From JASGDN01 sp049840815 (GTDB lineage Bacteria; Chloroflexota; Chloroflexia; Thermomicrobiales; UBA6265): 64,000 nt of DNA. The position numbers and the translations under genes were made by a program. The number at the start of each line of letters is the position of its first letter. Position 1 is the stretch's first letter. The stretch covers positions 372,001 to 436,000 of the forward strand of contig JASGJI010000017.1 in the NCBI GenBank assembly GCA_049840815.1. Reading direction: 5' to 3'. Below, piece by piece: positions 18,851 to 27,739 of the stretch. The notes under the pieces are model-generated. The model was not told where the DNA came from. It saw only the letters and a list, made by a program, of their open reading frames with translations, and ran no database searches.

Positions 18851-18990
18851 GAGGCGAGAGAAGTGAGAAGTGAGACGAAAAATGAAGTACGGAGATACGC
18901 TCCTGAGGGTCCACCTCGATGGGCGAATCCCGGGCCGCGGTCATGGCGGCCCTTCACCCTATCTCACTCACTTCTCACTTCTCTCGCCTC
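18851..18990. repeat. Purine-rich inverted repeat, copy 1
   Basis: Perfect 24-bp inverted repeat: 18851-18874 (GAGGCGAGAGAAGTGAGAAG...) with 18967-18990, separated by 92 bases. It lies just beyond the stop of the KimA-like gene (19001). Two further diverged copies with the same purine-rich theme occur at 56703-56846 and 58046-58111, each also just behind a leftward gene. It may be a small mobile repeat or a terminator-like element. Confidence 0.8.
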
Positions 18991-19000
18991 TTACCTCACG

Positions 19001-21328
19001 CTAGAGGCGGCGCTGGAAGGCGCTCATCCGGCTCGGGACTGGGGGCGCTGTGTTGCTCTCCAGGTGATATGGCACGCTCGTGACCACCGTGCCGGGGCGG
19101 AAGAGCAGCGCCGCCTTGATGCGCAACGCCGACTGATTGTGCAGCGCTTGCTCCCACCAGTGACGCGGGATGTATTCCGGCAGGACCACTGTCAGCACCG
19201 AGTTCGGCGACTGCTTCTGCAACTCGTCCAGATAGGTCAGGAATGGACCGACCAAGGAGCGATAGGGCGATTCGATGATGATCAGGGGCACATCCGTGGT
19301 CATCTGCGACCACCCGGTGCGCATCCGCTCGATCTCCTCCTCGTCGTCGGAGACGTGGACCGCCGTCACGTTATCGGAGATCGACCGTGCGTAGGCCAGC
19401 GTCTGCTGGGCGATCCGGTTCGCCGCGGCCACCGGCACGACGACGACGTTGTGGATCTCCTCCGTCCGCGTCGGGGTCAGTTCCTGCAACTCCTTCGCGG
19501 CCTTCATGTAGTGCTTGTGGATCGAGCGGAGGCCGAACACCAGGCACGGGATCAGCACCACCACGATCCAGGCACCGTGGGAGAACTTCGTGATCCCCAC
19601 CACCACGGCCACGATCGCGGTCGCGCCTGCGCCAACAGAGTTGATGACGATGCCCTGCTGCCAGCCCGCCTCCTTCCGCCGCTTCCAGCGCATCACCATG
19701 CCGAACTGGGAAAGCGTGAAGGAGGTGAAGACGCCCAGCGCATAGAGCGGGATCAGGCGCTCGGTTTCGCCGCCGAAGATCGCCAGCACCGTTGCCGAAA
19801 GCACCCCGAGGGTGATGATGCCGGTCGTATAGGCCAGGCGATCGCCCCGGAAGGTGAACTGCGTCGGCAGGAACTTGTCACGCGCCATGAAATAGGAGAG
19901 GCGCGGGAAGTCGGAATAGGCCGTGTTTGCCGCCAGCACGAGGATCAGCATCGTGGCGAACTGGATGAAGTAGAAGGGCAGGTTGCGCCCGCCGAAGACC
20001 GCTTCCGCGATCTGCGCGACGACGGTCTGATACCCAGCCTCCGTCTGCGCCATTGGCACCGCGCCGTATTGGTGCGCGAGGAAGGTGATGCCGGAGAACG
20101 TCACCGCCAAGATGCCGATCATCCACGTCAGTGTGGTGCGGGCGTTCACCCATTCCGGTTGCTTGAAGGCCGGGACGCCGTCGGAGATGGCTTCCACGCC
20201 GGTAAGCGCCGCGCATCCGGAGGAGAACGCGCGGAGGATGAGGAAGATGCCGACCGAGCTCGTGCCCACCAGGGCTTCCCGCGTCGGTTCGTGGACGGGG
20301 AAGCCATTCGCGGCGTTCCTGGCGAACCCGATGGCGAGCATGATGCCGATGCTGACGAGGAAGACGTACGTCGGCACGGCGAAGATCGAGCCGGACTCGC
20401 GGATGCCGCGCAGGTTCAGCATCGTGATCAGGATGATGAAGGCGATGCCGGTGATCACCAGGTGATCGTGGACCTCCGGGAAGGCGGAGACCATCGCGGC
20501 GACGGCACTGGAGATACTCACCGCCACCGTCAGCACGTAGTCGATCAGCAGGGCGGAGCCGGCCACGAGGGCGGGCATCTCGCCGAGGTTGTCCTTGGCG
20601 ACGATGTACGATCCACCGCCGTGCGGATAGGCCTTGATCGTCTGCCGGTAGGAGAAGCCCACGATCAGCAGCAGGACGACGATTGCTCCACCGATCGGTA
20701 GGCTGAGCGACATCGCACCCAGCCCCGCCATCACCAGGATGCGCAGGATCTCCTCCGAGGCGTAGGCCACGGACGAGAGGGCATCGGAGGAGAGGACCGC
20801 CAGCGCCTTCAATTTGGTCAGGCGCTCGTGGGCGGCGGAGGCGGTGGTCAGCGGCGCGCCGATCAGCACGCGCTTCACCCTGTTGAAGCGGCGCGAGAAC
20901 TCGCTGCGACCGGCGGTGGTCTCTTCGCCGGCCACGAGGTATCCAGGCGCGACGCGCTGGAAGTCATCGCGGTTCTGGCGAATTACCTTGACGTAACGGT
21001 CGCCGGGGTGTGAGCCCTGCATCTTCAGCTTGCCGGAGAGATCCGGATTGATCTGCGGTCCCGGCTTGCGGGGCGGCTTGACCTTCGGCTTGCGGGGCAT
21101 GCTCTCGCCGCCCAGTGGCCCATCGATGCCGGGAGTGGCGGTTCGCCCATCGGGAGAGTCCACCGTCGGCGGCATGGCCGCGCGGGCGGGCTGCCCGGTA
21201 TCGGGTGATGCGGCCTGGCCGGGATCAACCCTCGATGGAGGATCGCTCTCGGGGGCTGATTCCCTGGGGGTGGAGGATCGCTCAACGCGGTCCGGAACGG
21301 GTGATTCCGTATCTTCATGTGCCGACAT
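19001..21328 (-). CDS. KimA-like APC-superfamily transporter
   Basis: 775 residues from ATG 21328; the longer frame to 21610 has no family-like sequence. After about 200 residues of hydrophilic, Pro- and Asp-rich N-terminus comes the APC core with some twelve helices. The run ERLTKLKALAVLSSDALSSV, then AYASEEIL, and the later YPHGGGSYIVAKDNLG element are the pattern of Bacillus KimA (YdaO), a high-affinity potassium importer, rather than of typical amino-acid permeases. The C-terminal 150 residues are a cytoplasmic UspA-like domain. The potassium role is inferred from family likeness; amino-acid transport remains possible. Confidence 0.85.
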   Translation of the reverse strand: MSAHEDTESPVPDRVERSSTPRESAPESDPPSRVDPGQAASPDTGQPARAAMPPTVDSPDGRTATPGIDGPLGGESMPRKPKVKPPRKPGPQINPDLSGKLKMQGSHPGDRYVKVIRQNRDDFQRVAPGYLVAGEETTAGRSEFSRRFNRVKRVLIGAPLTTASAAHERLTKLKALAVLSSDALSSVAYASEEILRILVMAGLGAMSLSLPIGGAIVVLLLIVGFSYRQTIKAYPHGGGSYIVAKDNLGEMPALVAGSALLIDYVLTVAVSISSAVAAMVSAFPEVHDHLVITGIAFIILITMLNLRGIRESGSIFAVPTYVFLVSIGIMLAIGFARNAANGFPVHEPTREALVGTSSVGIFLILRAFSSGCAALTGVEAISDGVPAFKQPEWVNARTTLTWMIGILAVTFSGITFLAHQYGAVPMAQTEAGYQTVVAQIAEAVFGGRNLPFYFIQFATMLILVLAANTAYSDFPRLSYFMARDKFLPTQFTFRGDRLAYTTGIITLGVLSATVLAIFGGETERLIPLYALGVFTSFTLSQFGMVMRWKRRKEAGWQQGIVINSVGAGATAIVAVVVGITKFSHGAWIVVVLIPCLVFGLRSIHKHYMKAAKELQELTPTRTEEIHNVVVVPVAAANRIAQQTLAYARSISDNVTAVHVSDDEEEIERMRTGWSQMTTDVPLIIIESPYRSLVGPFLTYLDELQKQSPNSVLTVVLPEYIPRHWWEQALHNQSALRIKAALLFRPGTVVTSVPYHLESNTAPPVPSRMSAFQRRL

Positions 21329-21880
21329 GGCGCCTGCGTGCTCCCCGGAGCGGGGGAGGGTGGCGAGCGACGCTGGCAGACAGCAGGGCGATGGATGAAC
21401 GCATCCGGCAGCCCCACCTGCTGGCGTCTTCGCGAATCCGGTCCGTTCGCTCCGAATACCCTGTGAAAACGCTGGTCCTGTCGCCGTGGATGGCGCCGCC
21501 GCGTGTCGAGCGGTGCGGCATGAATGCCACAACACCGTCGGCGCCGCGAATAGTACGTCCTTGCGCGAACGTATACAAGGTCGGCGTTCACTGCGCCTCC
21601 GCTCACGCACATCTCCTGCCTCCGTTCGCCATGCCTCGAAACGCTGTCGCCCGACGGTGCGTTTATGCTGTCATCAGGAATGGGGCGCGTCCCGCCGTCC
21701 CATTTGATGGAGGCGAATGACCGGGAAGCCGGTTCGCCAGGAGGCCATTGGGATTGACGCCATGCTGCTTCGCCGACTGGATGGTCGCGCGGGGCCTTGG
21801 CCAGTCGGCTCGTCATCGACATCCGGGCAGCATGCTGTTCCCCTGACATTCGGGCCGGCCACCAATCAGAGGAGGAGCAG
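21329..21880. other. Divergent intergenic region between KimA-like and LPSTG genes
   Basis: 552 bases with no credible gene. It holds the leftward promoter at 21550-21578 and a leader of about 215 bases before the KimA-like start. I looked for the ydaO-type c-di-AMP riboswitch signatures there and did not find them. A strong GGAGG ribosome site at the right edge serves the LPSTG gene. Confidence 0.5.
21550..21578 (-). promoter_or_regulatory. Candidate sigma-70 promoter for KimA-like gene
   Basis: On the minus strand a -35 box TTGTAT (21573-21578) and a -10 box TACTAT (21550-21555) are separated by 17 bases. Transcription would begin near 21543, giving a 5' leader of about 215 bases before the start at 21328. 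Confidence 0.5.
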
Positions 21881-24562
21881 GTGAAGGAGCGCATGACATC
21901 ATCCGTGCCCGCCCAGAGCGAGGGGCGCGCGCGCAAGACGATGAGTCCGCTGGGGCGGATGATCGGGATGCGACAGCGCGGGATCTCGCGTGGGTTCGCG
22001 TTGGTCTCGATGCTGGCCGTGCTCATGAGCCTGGCGCCGTCGTTTGCGGCGGCTGCCGCGGTGGGAGGCGCCGGGAACACGACCGCGGTCGCGGCGCAAG
22101 GCGCATTGCCGAGCATCACCATCGACGTGAAGACGTGTGCGCCGACGACGGGCACATCCGATGAGGCCCAGGCCCGGACGTGGGGCGATCTCTCTGCCGC
22201 GTGCACGCAGCCATTGGCCGACATCACCACGCATCTGACCGCCACGGCGAACGGCCAGGACACCCCGAAGACATCCAATGCGAATGGCAGGATCTCCTAC
22301 GACAGCCTGCAACCGGGCGACTACACGATGTATTCCGACATCCCGCGCGGAACGGCCTGGGAGGTCGTCTACTGCTCGGTCGATGGCGGCGCGCCATACC
22401 AGAAGACCTTCAACGACTCGATTGTGACCACGTTCTCCGATCTGGAGACCGAGCAGGTGGTCTGCACCTGGTTCGTGATCCCGGTCGAAACCGCCGACGC
22501 CTCCCCGACGCCGACTGCGGAGGCGACCGCCACGACGCCCGCAGTGGAGCCGACCCCGACTGCGACCGAGGGCACGGATGCCCCGCAGAGCGGCGTCATC
22601 ACCGTCGATGCGTTCACCTGTCCGACCGGAACCGGTCTCGGCGACAACGCATCCTTCCAGGACCTCAATGCCGCCTGCACCACGTCTGCCCTCGACGTGA
22701 CGGTTCACCTGACGGATCAGGCGACGGGGAGCGACGATCCCCAGAACACGGGGTCCGGCGGGCTCCTCACGTGGGATGGTCTCGATGCTGGCGCCTACGA
22801 TGCGTGGACGGACATTCCGCGCGGCACCGCGCACGAGCTCCTTTTCTGCTCCAACCTCGCCGGTGCCATCTTCCCGGTCGACTTCAACGAGAACATCGTT
22901 GCGACCTTCCAGTTGGCGGCGGGTGAGCGGTTCGACTGCTCGTGGTTCATCGTGCCGACCGATACCTCCGGCGCAGCGGAGGACACCCCGACGCCGACGG
23001 CGACTGACACCGAGGTGCCGACCGCGACCACCACCACCACGCCAACGGAGACCGCTGCTTCGACCGCGACCGCGGTCAGCGAGACGTCCCTGACGGTGCA
23101 TCTCGCGCTCTGCCCGCAGGACTACACGGGGAACGCCTATTACGACGACTGCCACGCGAATGGCGTGGATGGCATGGAGTTCCTGCTCGACGGCCCGGAC
23201 GGCCAGCAGAGCGAGACGACCACGCTGCCGCAGACGCCGGGACCCGGTGTCGCGACCTTCTCCAACCTTACCGGTGGCGACTACACCCTGGCGGGCGGGC
23301 CTCCCGGCGATTTCGGTGAAGTCGTCCTCTACTGCTCTACTCAGCCCGACAACACGCCCGTTGACGCGCCGGTGAGCAGCACGCAGGCGTCGCTGACGAT
23401 TGACGCAGGTGAGAACGTCCTCTGCGACTGGTACTACATCCCGGAGAACGCGCAGGGCGAGACGCCGACCGCCACCCAGACCACGGTCCCCACCGCCACG
23501 CCGTCCCCGACGGCCACGGCCACCGAGGCTCCGCGCGCCGAGATCCTGGTCACGCTTTACAGCTGCCCCGCGACTGGCAGCACCTACGGTGGCGCGACCT
23601 ACGACGAACTGAAGAACGCCTGCGGGACGACGGTCGATAACGTGCCGTTCTCCCTGGGCGATGTCGGGGCGCCACCGTTGGTGGCGAACACCGGCATCTC
23701 CGGACCGGGCGCGGTTCGCTTCTACGACCTGCTGCCCGCCGACTACACCCTCTCGCCGGCGCTGCCCGATTCGCTCACCAGCACGGCGGTCTTCTGCACC
23801 GTGGACGATGGTGACCGCTACCAGAAGGCGCTCCAGAACGGCGGGGTCACCTTCGTGAATGTCGAGTCGGATCAGATCACCTGCGACTGGTTCGCCGTCT
23901 CGGCGCCGCAGCCGACGATGACGCCGACCGTTCCGTCAGTCCCGACCGCAACGGTGGCTCCATCACAACCGACGCCGACCACGCCGGCCCAACCGACCTC
24001 CACGCCGGTGGGCGCGACCGGTTCGATCACCGTTCGCGAATATCTCTGCGCCAAGGACAAGTCGGCGATCACCGACTGGGAGCGCGAATGCACGCCGGGC
24101 AGCAGTGGCGGTACCTTCCTGCTCACCAACAGCCAGCTTGGCGTTCGCACCGAGGGCACGACCGCGCAGAACGGCGTGCTGGTCTTCGCGAAGCTGAAGG
24201 ATGGTCACTACGACCTGAAGCTGGAATCCGGTGCCTGGTGCCGGGCCACGGCCGACCGGGTCGATAGCGAGAGCCGCGTGATCGTGGCAGACGGCACCAA
24301 CACCGACGTCGTGATCTATCAGTGCAATGCGACAACCTCGCTACCAAGCACCGGCACCGGCACCCAGATCAGTTCGAGCGACCGCAACACGGTGGTCATG
24401 TTCGCGGTCCTGGCGTTGGTGATCGTGTCGGCGACCCTTGCCGCGATCAGCGTGATGACCTTCGTGCGGACGGAGCGTCGTCGCCGGGTGGATGGCCCCC
24501 GCGAAACGACCGGCGTGCCGGTCCGGACCGCGTCGGGCCGGATGCGCATGCGCTTCCGGTAG
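21881..24562 (+). CDS. Cys-rich repeat surface protein with LPSTG sorting signal
   Basis: 893 residues from GTG 21881, chosen for the GGAGG five to six bases before it; ATG 21893 is the alternative. A long signal peptide (ISRGFALVSMLAVLMSLAPS) precedes five homologous domains beginning near residues 79, 240, 404, 555 and 716. Each opens with a strand such as ITVDAFTC, carries four cysteines in the same order and mostly ends with a CxWF or CxWY motif. Linkers rich in Pro and Thr (PTPTATEG, PTATTTTTPTE) join them. The tail has LPSTG at 821-825, a membrane helix and an Arg cluster, a complete cell-wall sorting signal. It is probably a wall-anchored stalk or adhesin stabilised by disulfides. A sortase gene follows. 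Confidence 0.9.
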   Translation: MKERMTSSVPAQSEGRARKTMSPLGRMIGMRQRGISRGFALVSMLAVLMSLAPSFAAAAAVGGAGNTTAVAAQGALPSITIDVKTCAPTTGTSDEAQARTWGDLSAACTQPLADITTHLTATANGQDTPKTSNANGRISYDSLQPGDYTMYSDIPRGTAWEVVYCSVDGGAPYQKTFNDSIVTTFSDLETEQVVCTWFVIPVETADASPTPTAEATATTPAVEPTPTATEGTDAPQSGVITVDAFTCPTGTGLGDNASFQDLNAACTTSALDVTVHLTDQATGSDDPQNTGSGGLLTWDGLDAGAYDAWTDIPRGTAHELLFCSNLAGAIFPVDFNENIVATFQLAAGERFDCSWFIVPTDTSGAAEDTPTPTATDTEVPTATTTTTPTETAASTATAVSETSLTVHLALCPQDYTGNAYYDDCHANGVDGMEFLLDGPDGQQSETTTLPQTPGPGVATFSNLTGGDYTLAGGPPGDFGEVVLYCSTQPDNTPVDAPVSSTQASLTIDAGENVLCDWYYIPENAQGETPTATQTTVPTATPSPTATATEAPRAEILVTLYSCPATGSTYGGATYDELKNACGTTVDNVPFSLGDVGAPPLVANTGISGPGAVRFYDLLPADYTLSPALPDSLTSTAVFCTVDDGDRYQKALQNGGVTFVNVESDQITCDWFAVSAPQPTMTPTVPSVPTATVAPSQPTPTTPAQPTSTPVGATGSITVREYLCAKDKSAITDWERECTPGSSGGTFLLTNSQLGVRTEGTTAQNGVLVFAKLKDGHYDLKLESGAWCRATADRVDSESRVIVADGTNTDVVIYQCNATTSLPSTGTGTQISSSDRNTVVMFAVLALVIVSATLAAISVMTFVRTERRRRVDGPRETTGVPVRTASGRMRMRFR

Positions 24563-24914
24563 CACTACGCTCCATCGCACGGCGCGAAGCAGGACGATCC
24601 CAATCGTCCCGCTTCGCATTCCGGATCGGCGCGTCGGCGTCGTTGGCAGGCAGACTGGGACAGGTCGGGCGATATCCGGGCCGATGGCGAACCGCTTGCC
24701 GTGACGGGACGTGCGCATGGAAAGGTGCGGGCTGTGTGTGCGGCACGCAGCATTTTGTCCGGACACTGGGATAGAATGACCTCTGTTGGTCATATTCGGA
24801 CGAACGGGAGATCGTACGTCCGCTTGACTCGGCGCACCTGGCGCTTGACGATGTTCGCAGTCCATTCGGGAACCGCAGTTGCGATCGAAACCACCCGAGT
24901 GGAAGGAGTACGGC
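24563..24914. other. Spacer between surface protein and sortase genes
   Basis: 352 bases holding a terminator hairpin at 24584-24617 and the sortase ribosome site GGAAGGAG six bases before 24915. I see no gene. Because of the terminator, the sortase probably has its own promoter, but no good -35/-10 pair was found. Confidence 0.5.
24584..24617 (+). terminator. Terminator after the LPSTG gene
   Basis: Two stacked 7-bp helices: GCGAAGC pairs with GCTTCGC and GGACGAT with ATCGTCC, with a single A-C mismatch between them and a 4-base loop. Confidence 0.7.
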
Positions 24915-25841
24915 ATGACGATGAACTGGGATCGAATTCGAACGGGATTGGCCTCCACCCTGGTGGCGTCCACGTTGATGCTTTCGGTGGCCGCAGTCCC
25001 GGTGGTGGCGAGCACCGGAACGGCGCTGCCCGGCTGGGGAGACAACTCCGACAAGGGGTTGCAGGCTGGTCCGCTCGGCGTGAACGCGGCGACACCGGGG
25101 TCGAACGGTGTCGTGCCGATCGCTATGCAGATCCCGGATGCCGGGGTTGATGCCGAGGTCGAGAAGAACAAGATCGTCGACGGCCAGATGCTCGACCCGA
25201 GCGGTCCGTGGGTCGTCTCCTGGTATCAGGAAACGGCCAAGGCGGGCGACACCAAGGATTACCGCAATATGGTGGTCTCTGGGCACGTCGACTACTGGGG
25301 AGTTGGTCCGTCCGTCTTCCAGTCCGTTGCGGACCTGACCAAGGGCGCCCAGATTTACGTGACGGGCGAGAATGGCGATGTCTTCACCTACGTGGTGGAT
25401 ACCGTCGAGATGGTCGATGCCAGTCCGACGCAGGAAGTGCTGCAGAAGATCGTCGGCCCATCTGACACGCCGACGCTGACGATCATCACGTGTGGCGGTG
25501 ACTTCAACGGCACGGAGTACCTGAATCGCATGATCGTGAAGGCACACCTCGCCGAGTCCGAAGAGGGTGCCGGCACGCCGGGAACTCCGGCCAGTGCGAC
25601 GGACAATTCTGGCGTCTCCGCGTTGACCTCCGGGAGCGCCGCGCTCGCCAAGGACGACAACGTCAACGTCCGCTCTGATGCGTCCACCACCGCCGATGTC
25701 ATCGCGACGCTGGCGAAGGGCGATCAGGTGACGATCACGGGCGATTCGGTGGAGGCCGATGGCCACACCTGGTTCCCCATCCAGACGGCGGATGGCACGA
25801 CGGGCTGGGTGGTGCAGGATTACCTCACCCCGGCGCCTTAA
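24915..25841 (+). CDS. Secreted sortase with C-terminal SH3 domain
   Basis: 308 residues starting at the ATG six bases after GGAAGGAG. An N-terminal signal peptide or anchor (residues 10-33) is followed by a class E/F-like sortase fold: His124 in VSGHVDYWG, Cys193 in IITCGG and Arg205 in LNRMIVKAHL form the catalytic set. Sortases cut LPXTG-type signals and join the protein to the envelope. The C-terminal 70 residues (DDNVNVRSDASTTADVIATL, GWVVQDYL) are an SH3b domain, which usually binds cell wall. The gene directly follows an LPSTG protein, its likely substrate. Confidence 0.9.
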   Translation: MTMNWDRIRTGLASTLVASTLMLSVAAVPVVASTGTALPGWGDNSDKGLQAGPLGVNAATPGSNGVVPIAMQIPDAGVDAEVEKNKIVDGQMLDPSGPWVVSWYQETAKAGDTKDYRNMVVSGHVDYWGVGPSVFQSVADLTKGAQIYVTGENGDVFTYVVDTVEMVDASPTQEVLQKIVGPSDTPTLTIITCGGDFNGTEYLNRMIVKAHLAESEEGAGTPGTPASATDNSGVSALTSGSAALAKDDNVNVRSDASTTADVIATLAKGDQVTITGDSVEADGHTWFPIQTADGTTGWVVQDYLTPAP

Positions 25842-25862
25842 ACGCGAGTACCGGTCATATGA

Positions 25863-25905
25863 CACAGGGAGACCCGGATCGCCTGGCGATCCGGGTCTCC
25901 CTGTG
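25863..25905 (+). terminator. Terminator after the sortase gene
   Basis: Perfect 19-bp inverted repeat (25863-25881 with 25887-25905) around a 5-base loop, between the convergent sortase and small HTH genes; likely works in both directions. Confidence 0.8.
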
Positions 25906-25920
25906 ATATGCGGTGGGCGT

Positions 25921-26142
25921 TCAGTCGGTCTCGTCAAGCCACGCCAGGGCATCGTGGCGGGTGATCGACAGGATGTGATGGTCGAGCATCTGGGCCTTCA
26001 GGCGCTTCTCGAAGACCGCGTTCTCGATGATCTTGGCATCGATTGACAGCAGGGTGGACAGCTCCTGAACGGTAAAGGAATCCTGCGACAACAGGGTTTC
26101 CATCGGCTTGCTCCCGGTCTCGATCGGGTTCTCGTGGGACAT
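25921..26142 (-). CDS. Small excisionase-like HTH protein
   Basis: 73 residues with AGGAGG five bases before the ATG, so the gene is real despite its size. The sequence TVQELSTLLSIDAKIIENAV, followed by a basic turn and SITRHDALAWLDE, fits the MerR/excisionase-type winged helix in which an N-terminal helix-turn-helix is followed by a short wing and a final helix. No integrase is nearby. It may be a small transcription regulator. It stands alone between a terminator and an inverted-repeat element. Confidence 0.65.
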   Translation of the reverse strand: MSHENPIETGSKPMETLLSQDSFTVQELSTLLSIDAKIIENAVFEKRLKAQMLDHHILSITRHDALAWLDETD

Positions 26143-26231
26143 GACGACCTCCTGGGTTCATCGTGACGGCATGGTTGCCCCGCTATTATCGCCCGATCCC
26201 CCCACTTCGTGCCGGGTACTGCCTCCCGGGC

Positions 26232-26372
26232 AGGGCAATCGCATGCTCGGCGTTCGCGCCGTGCGAACGATGGGCTCGGATGACACCGCTCGTTCGGCAG
26301 CACCCGTGTGTGCCGCCTCGGAGCGGATGGCAAGAGCCGCATCCGACCAGAAACCCAGCATGCGATTGCCCT
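26232..26372. repeat. Intergenic element with 16-bp inverted ends
   Basis: AGGGCAATCGCATGCT at 26232-26247 recurs in perfect inverted form at 26357-26372. The 109 bases between them contain further short palindromic pieces but no gene. It lies between the aspS stop and the small HTH gene and looks like a MITE- or REP-type unit. Confidence 0.65.
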
Positions 26373-26377
26373 ACCAC

Positions 26378-27739
26378 TCAGGGCGTGAGGCGCTGCATGT
26401 CGCGAGGGAAGAGCGTCACCTCGCGCACGTTCGGCGTGCCGACCAGCAGCGCGATCATCCGCTCCACTCCAAGCGCGAAGCCACCGTGCGGAGGCATCCC
26501 ATGCCGGAATGCCTCCAGGTAGCCGGCGAACGGCTCCGCATCCAGGCCGCGATCCGTCAACGCGGTCAGGTAGTCGGGGTATTCGTGGAGACGCTGGCCG
26601 CCCGTCATGATCTCCTGCCCCCGGAAGAGGAGGTCGAAGCTGTTCGACCACGCGGGGCGCGTCGGGTCGGGGTGCGTGTAGAACGGGCGCTTGCGCATCG
26701 GGTAGCCGGTGACGAAGAGCCAGTCGGAGCCGTGTGTCTCCTGCGCCCAATCGCCCAGCCAGCGTTCGTGGGCCGGGGCGAGGTCCGGCTCCGCGCTCAG
26801 GTCCTCGCCGGTCGCCGTGCCGACCATCGCCAGTGCGTCCGTGAAGTGGACCTGCGGGATGCTGCGCGGCACACCCGGCAGGGCATCCGTGAGGGCGTGC
26901 GCCTCCAATGCCCGCGTCTCCCCCGCGATGGAAGCCATCATCCCGCGCAGGACCTCCGTGACGACCGCCATGACGTCCTGATGGTTGCGGATGAAGCCCA
27001 TCTCGGCGTCCAGCGAGAGGAACTGGCTGAGGTGACGGGTCGTGTCGTGCGGTTCGGCGCGGAAGGCGGGGGCGGTCTCGAAGACGCGCTCCAGCGCCCC
27101 GACCATGATCTGCTTGTAGAGTTGCGGGCTCTGCGCCAGATAGGCCGTGCTCCCGAAGTAGTCGACCGGGAAGACATTCGCGCCGCCTTCCGGCGCGGTT
27201 TCCAGCAGCTTCGGCGTGGCGATCTCGACAAAGCCCCGGTCGCCCAGCGTTTGCCGGAATCCGCGCACTGCGGCGGCGAGCAGGCGTTGCGACGCCACGC
27301 GCTTCGGATGCCGGAGGGTGACGGCGGCGTGATCGAGCAGCGTCGGCAGCTTCGCAGGAATCTCCGGCCGAAAGAGTTCCACCGGTGGTTCCTCGACCGA
27401 TGTGCCAAGGATGGTGACGGCGGGATTATGCAGTTCGATCCCGTTCGGCGCTTGCGGCGCGGCGACGACCGTCGCTTCGATCGCGAGCACGCTCTCGTGC
27501 GGCAGGGCCTGGGTGATGGCGCGGAGATCCGCCGCCTCCACGATGACCTGGGCGATGCCGGATGCGTCACGCAGGAGCAGGAAGTCGACCGCTTTCAGCA
27601 GCCGTTGGTGATGCAGCCAGCCGCAGATCAGCACCCGTTCGCCAACGCGATCGCCGAGCTCGCCGACGGAGGTGCGTAGGGGTGATGAGGCCACGGGCGG
27701 CAGGACGGAGAGAAGGGGAGAAGAGGGGGTAGAGGACAC
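26378..27739 (-). CDS. aspS: Aspartyl-tRNA synthetase, archaeal type
   Basis: 453 residues, a class IIb synthetase. It has an N-terminal OB-fold anticodon domain (VGERVLICGWLHHQRLLK) and motif 2 FRAEPHDTTRHLSQF; motif 3 is GFALGVERM near the C-terminus, followed by LFPRDMQRLTP. It lacks the GAD insertion of usual bacterial AspRS, and its short form matches the archaeal AspRS or AspRS2 group, whose members often charge both tRNA-Asp and tRNA-Asn. GTG 27739 is the start because GGAGG lies eight bases upstream; the longer frame would run through the T-box terminator. Confidence 0.92.
   Translation of the reverse strand: MSSTPSSPLLSVLPPVASSPLRTSVGELGDRVGERVLICGWLHHQRLLKAVDFLLLRDASGIAQVIVEAADLRAITQALPHESVLAIEATVVAAPQAPNGIELHNPAVTILGTSVEEPPVELFRPEIPAKLPTLLDHAAVTLRHPKRVASQRLLAAAVRGFRQTLGDRGFVEIATPKLLETAPEGGANVFPVDYFGSTAYLAQSPQLYKQIMVGALERVFETAPAFRAEPHDTTRHLSQFLSLDAEMGFIRNHQDVMAVVTEVLRGMMASIAGETRALEAHALTDALPGVPRSIPQVHFTDALAMVGTATGEDLSAEPDLAPAHERWLGDWAQETHGSDWLFVTGYPMRKRPFYTHPDPTRPAWSNSFDLLFRGQEIMTGGQRLHEYPDYLTALTDRGLDAEPFAGYLEAFRHGMPPHGGFALGVERMIALLVGTPNVREVTLFPRDMQRLTP

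Noticed and set aside
18110..20701. Long rightward open frame of 863 codons
   Set aside because: It runs antisense through the sigma factor and KimA-like genes, is low in complexity and rich in Arg, His and Asp; a typical GC-rich shadow.
21329..21549. c-di-AMP (ydaO) riboswitch before the KimA-like gene
   Set aside because: The leader lacks the conserved GGGGGA-CC and CCCGACAGCTAAC-type elements of that class.
27690..27735. Further copy of the purine-rich inverted repeat near the aspS start
   Set aside because: There is a purine-rich run but no matching second arm, and it lies inside the N-terminal codons of aspS.
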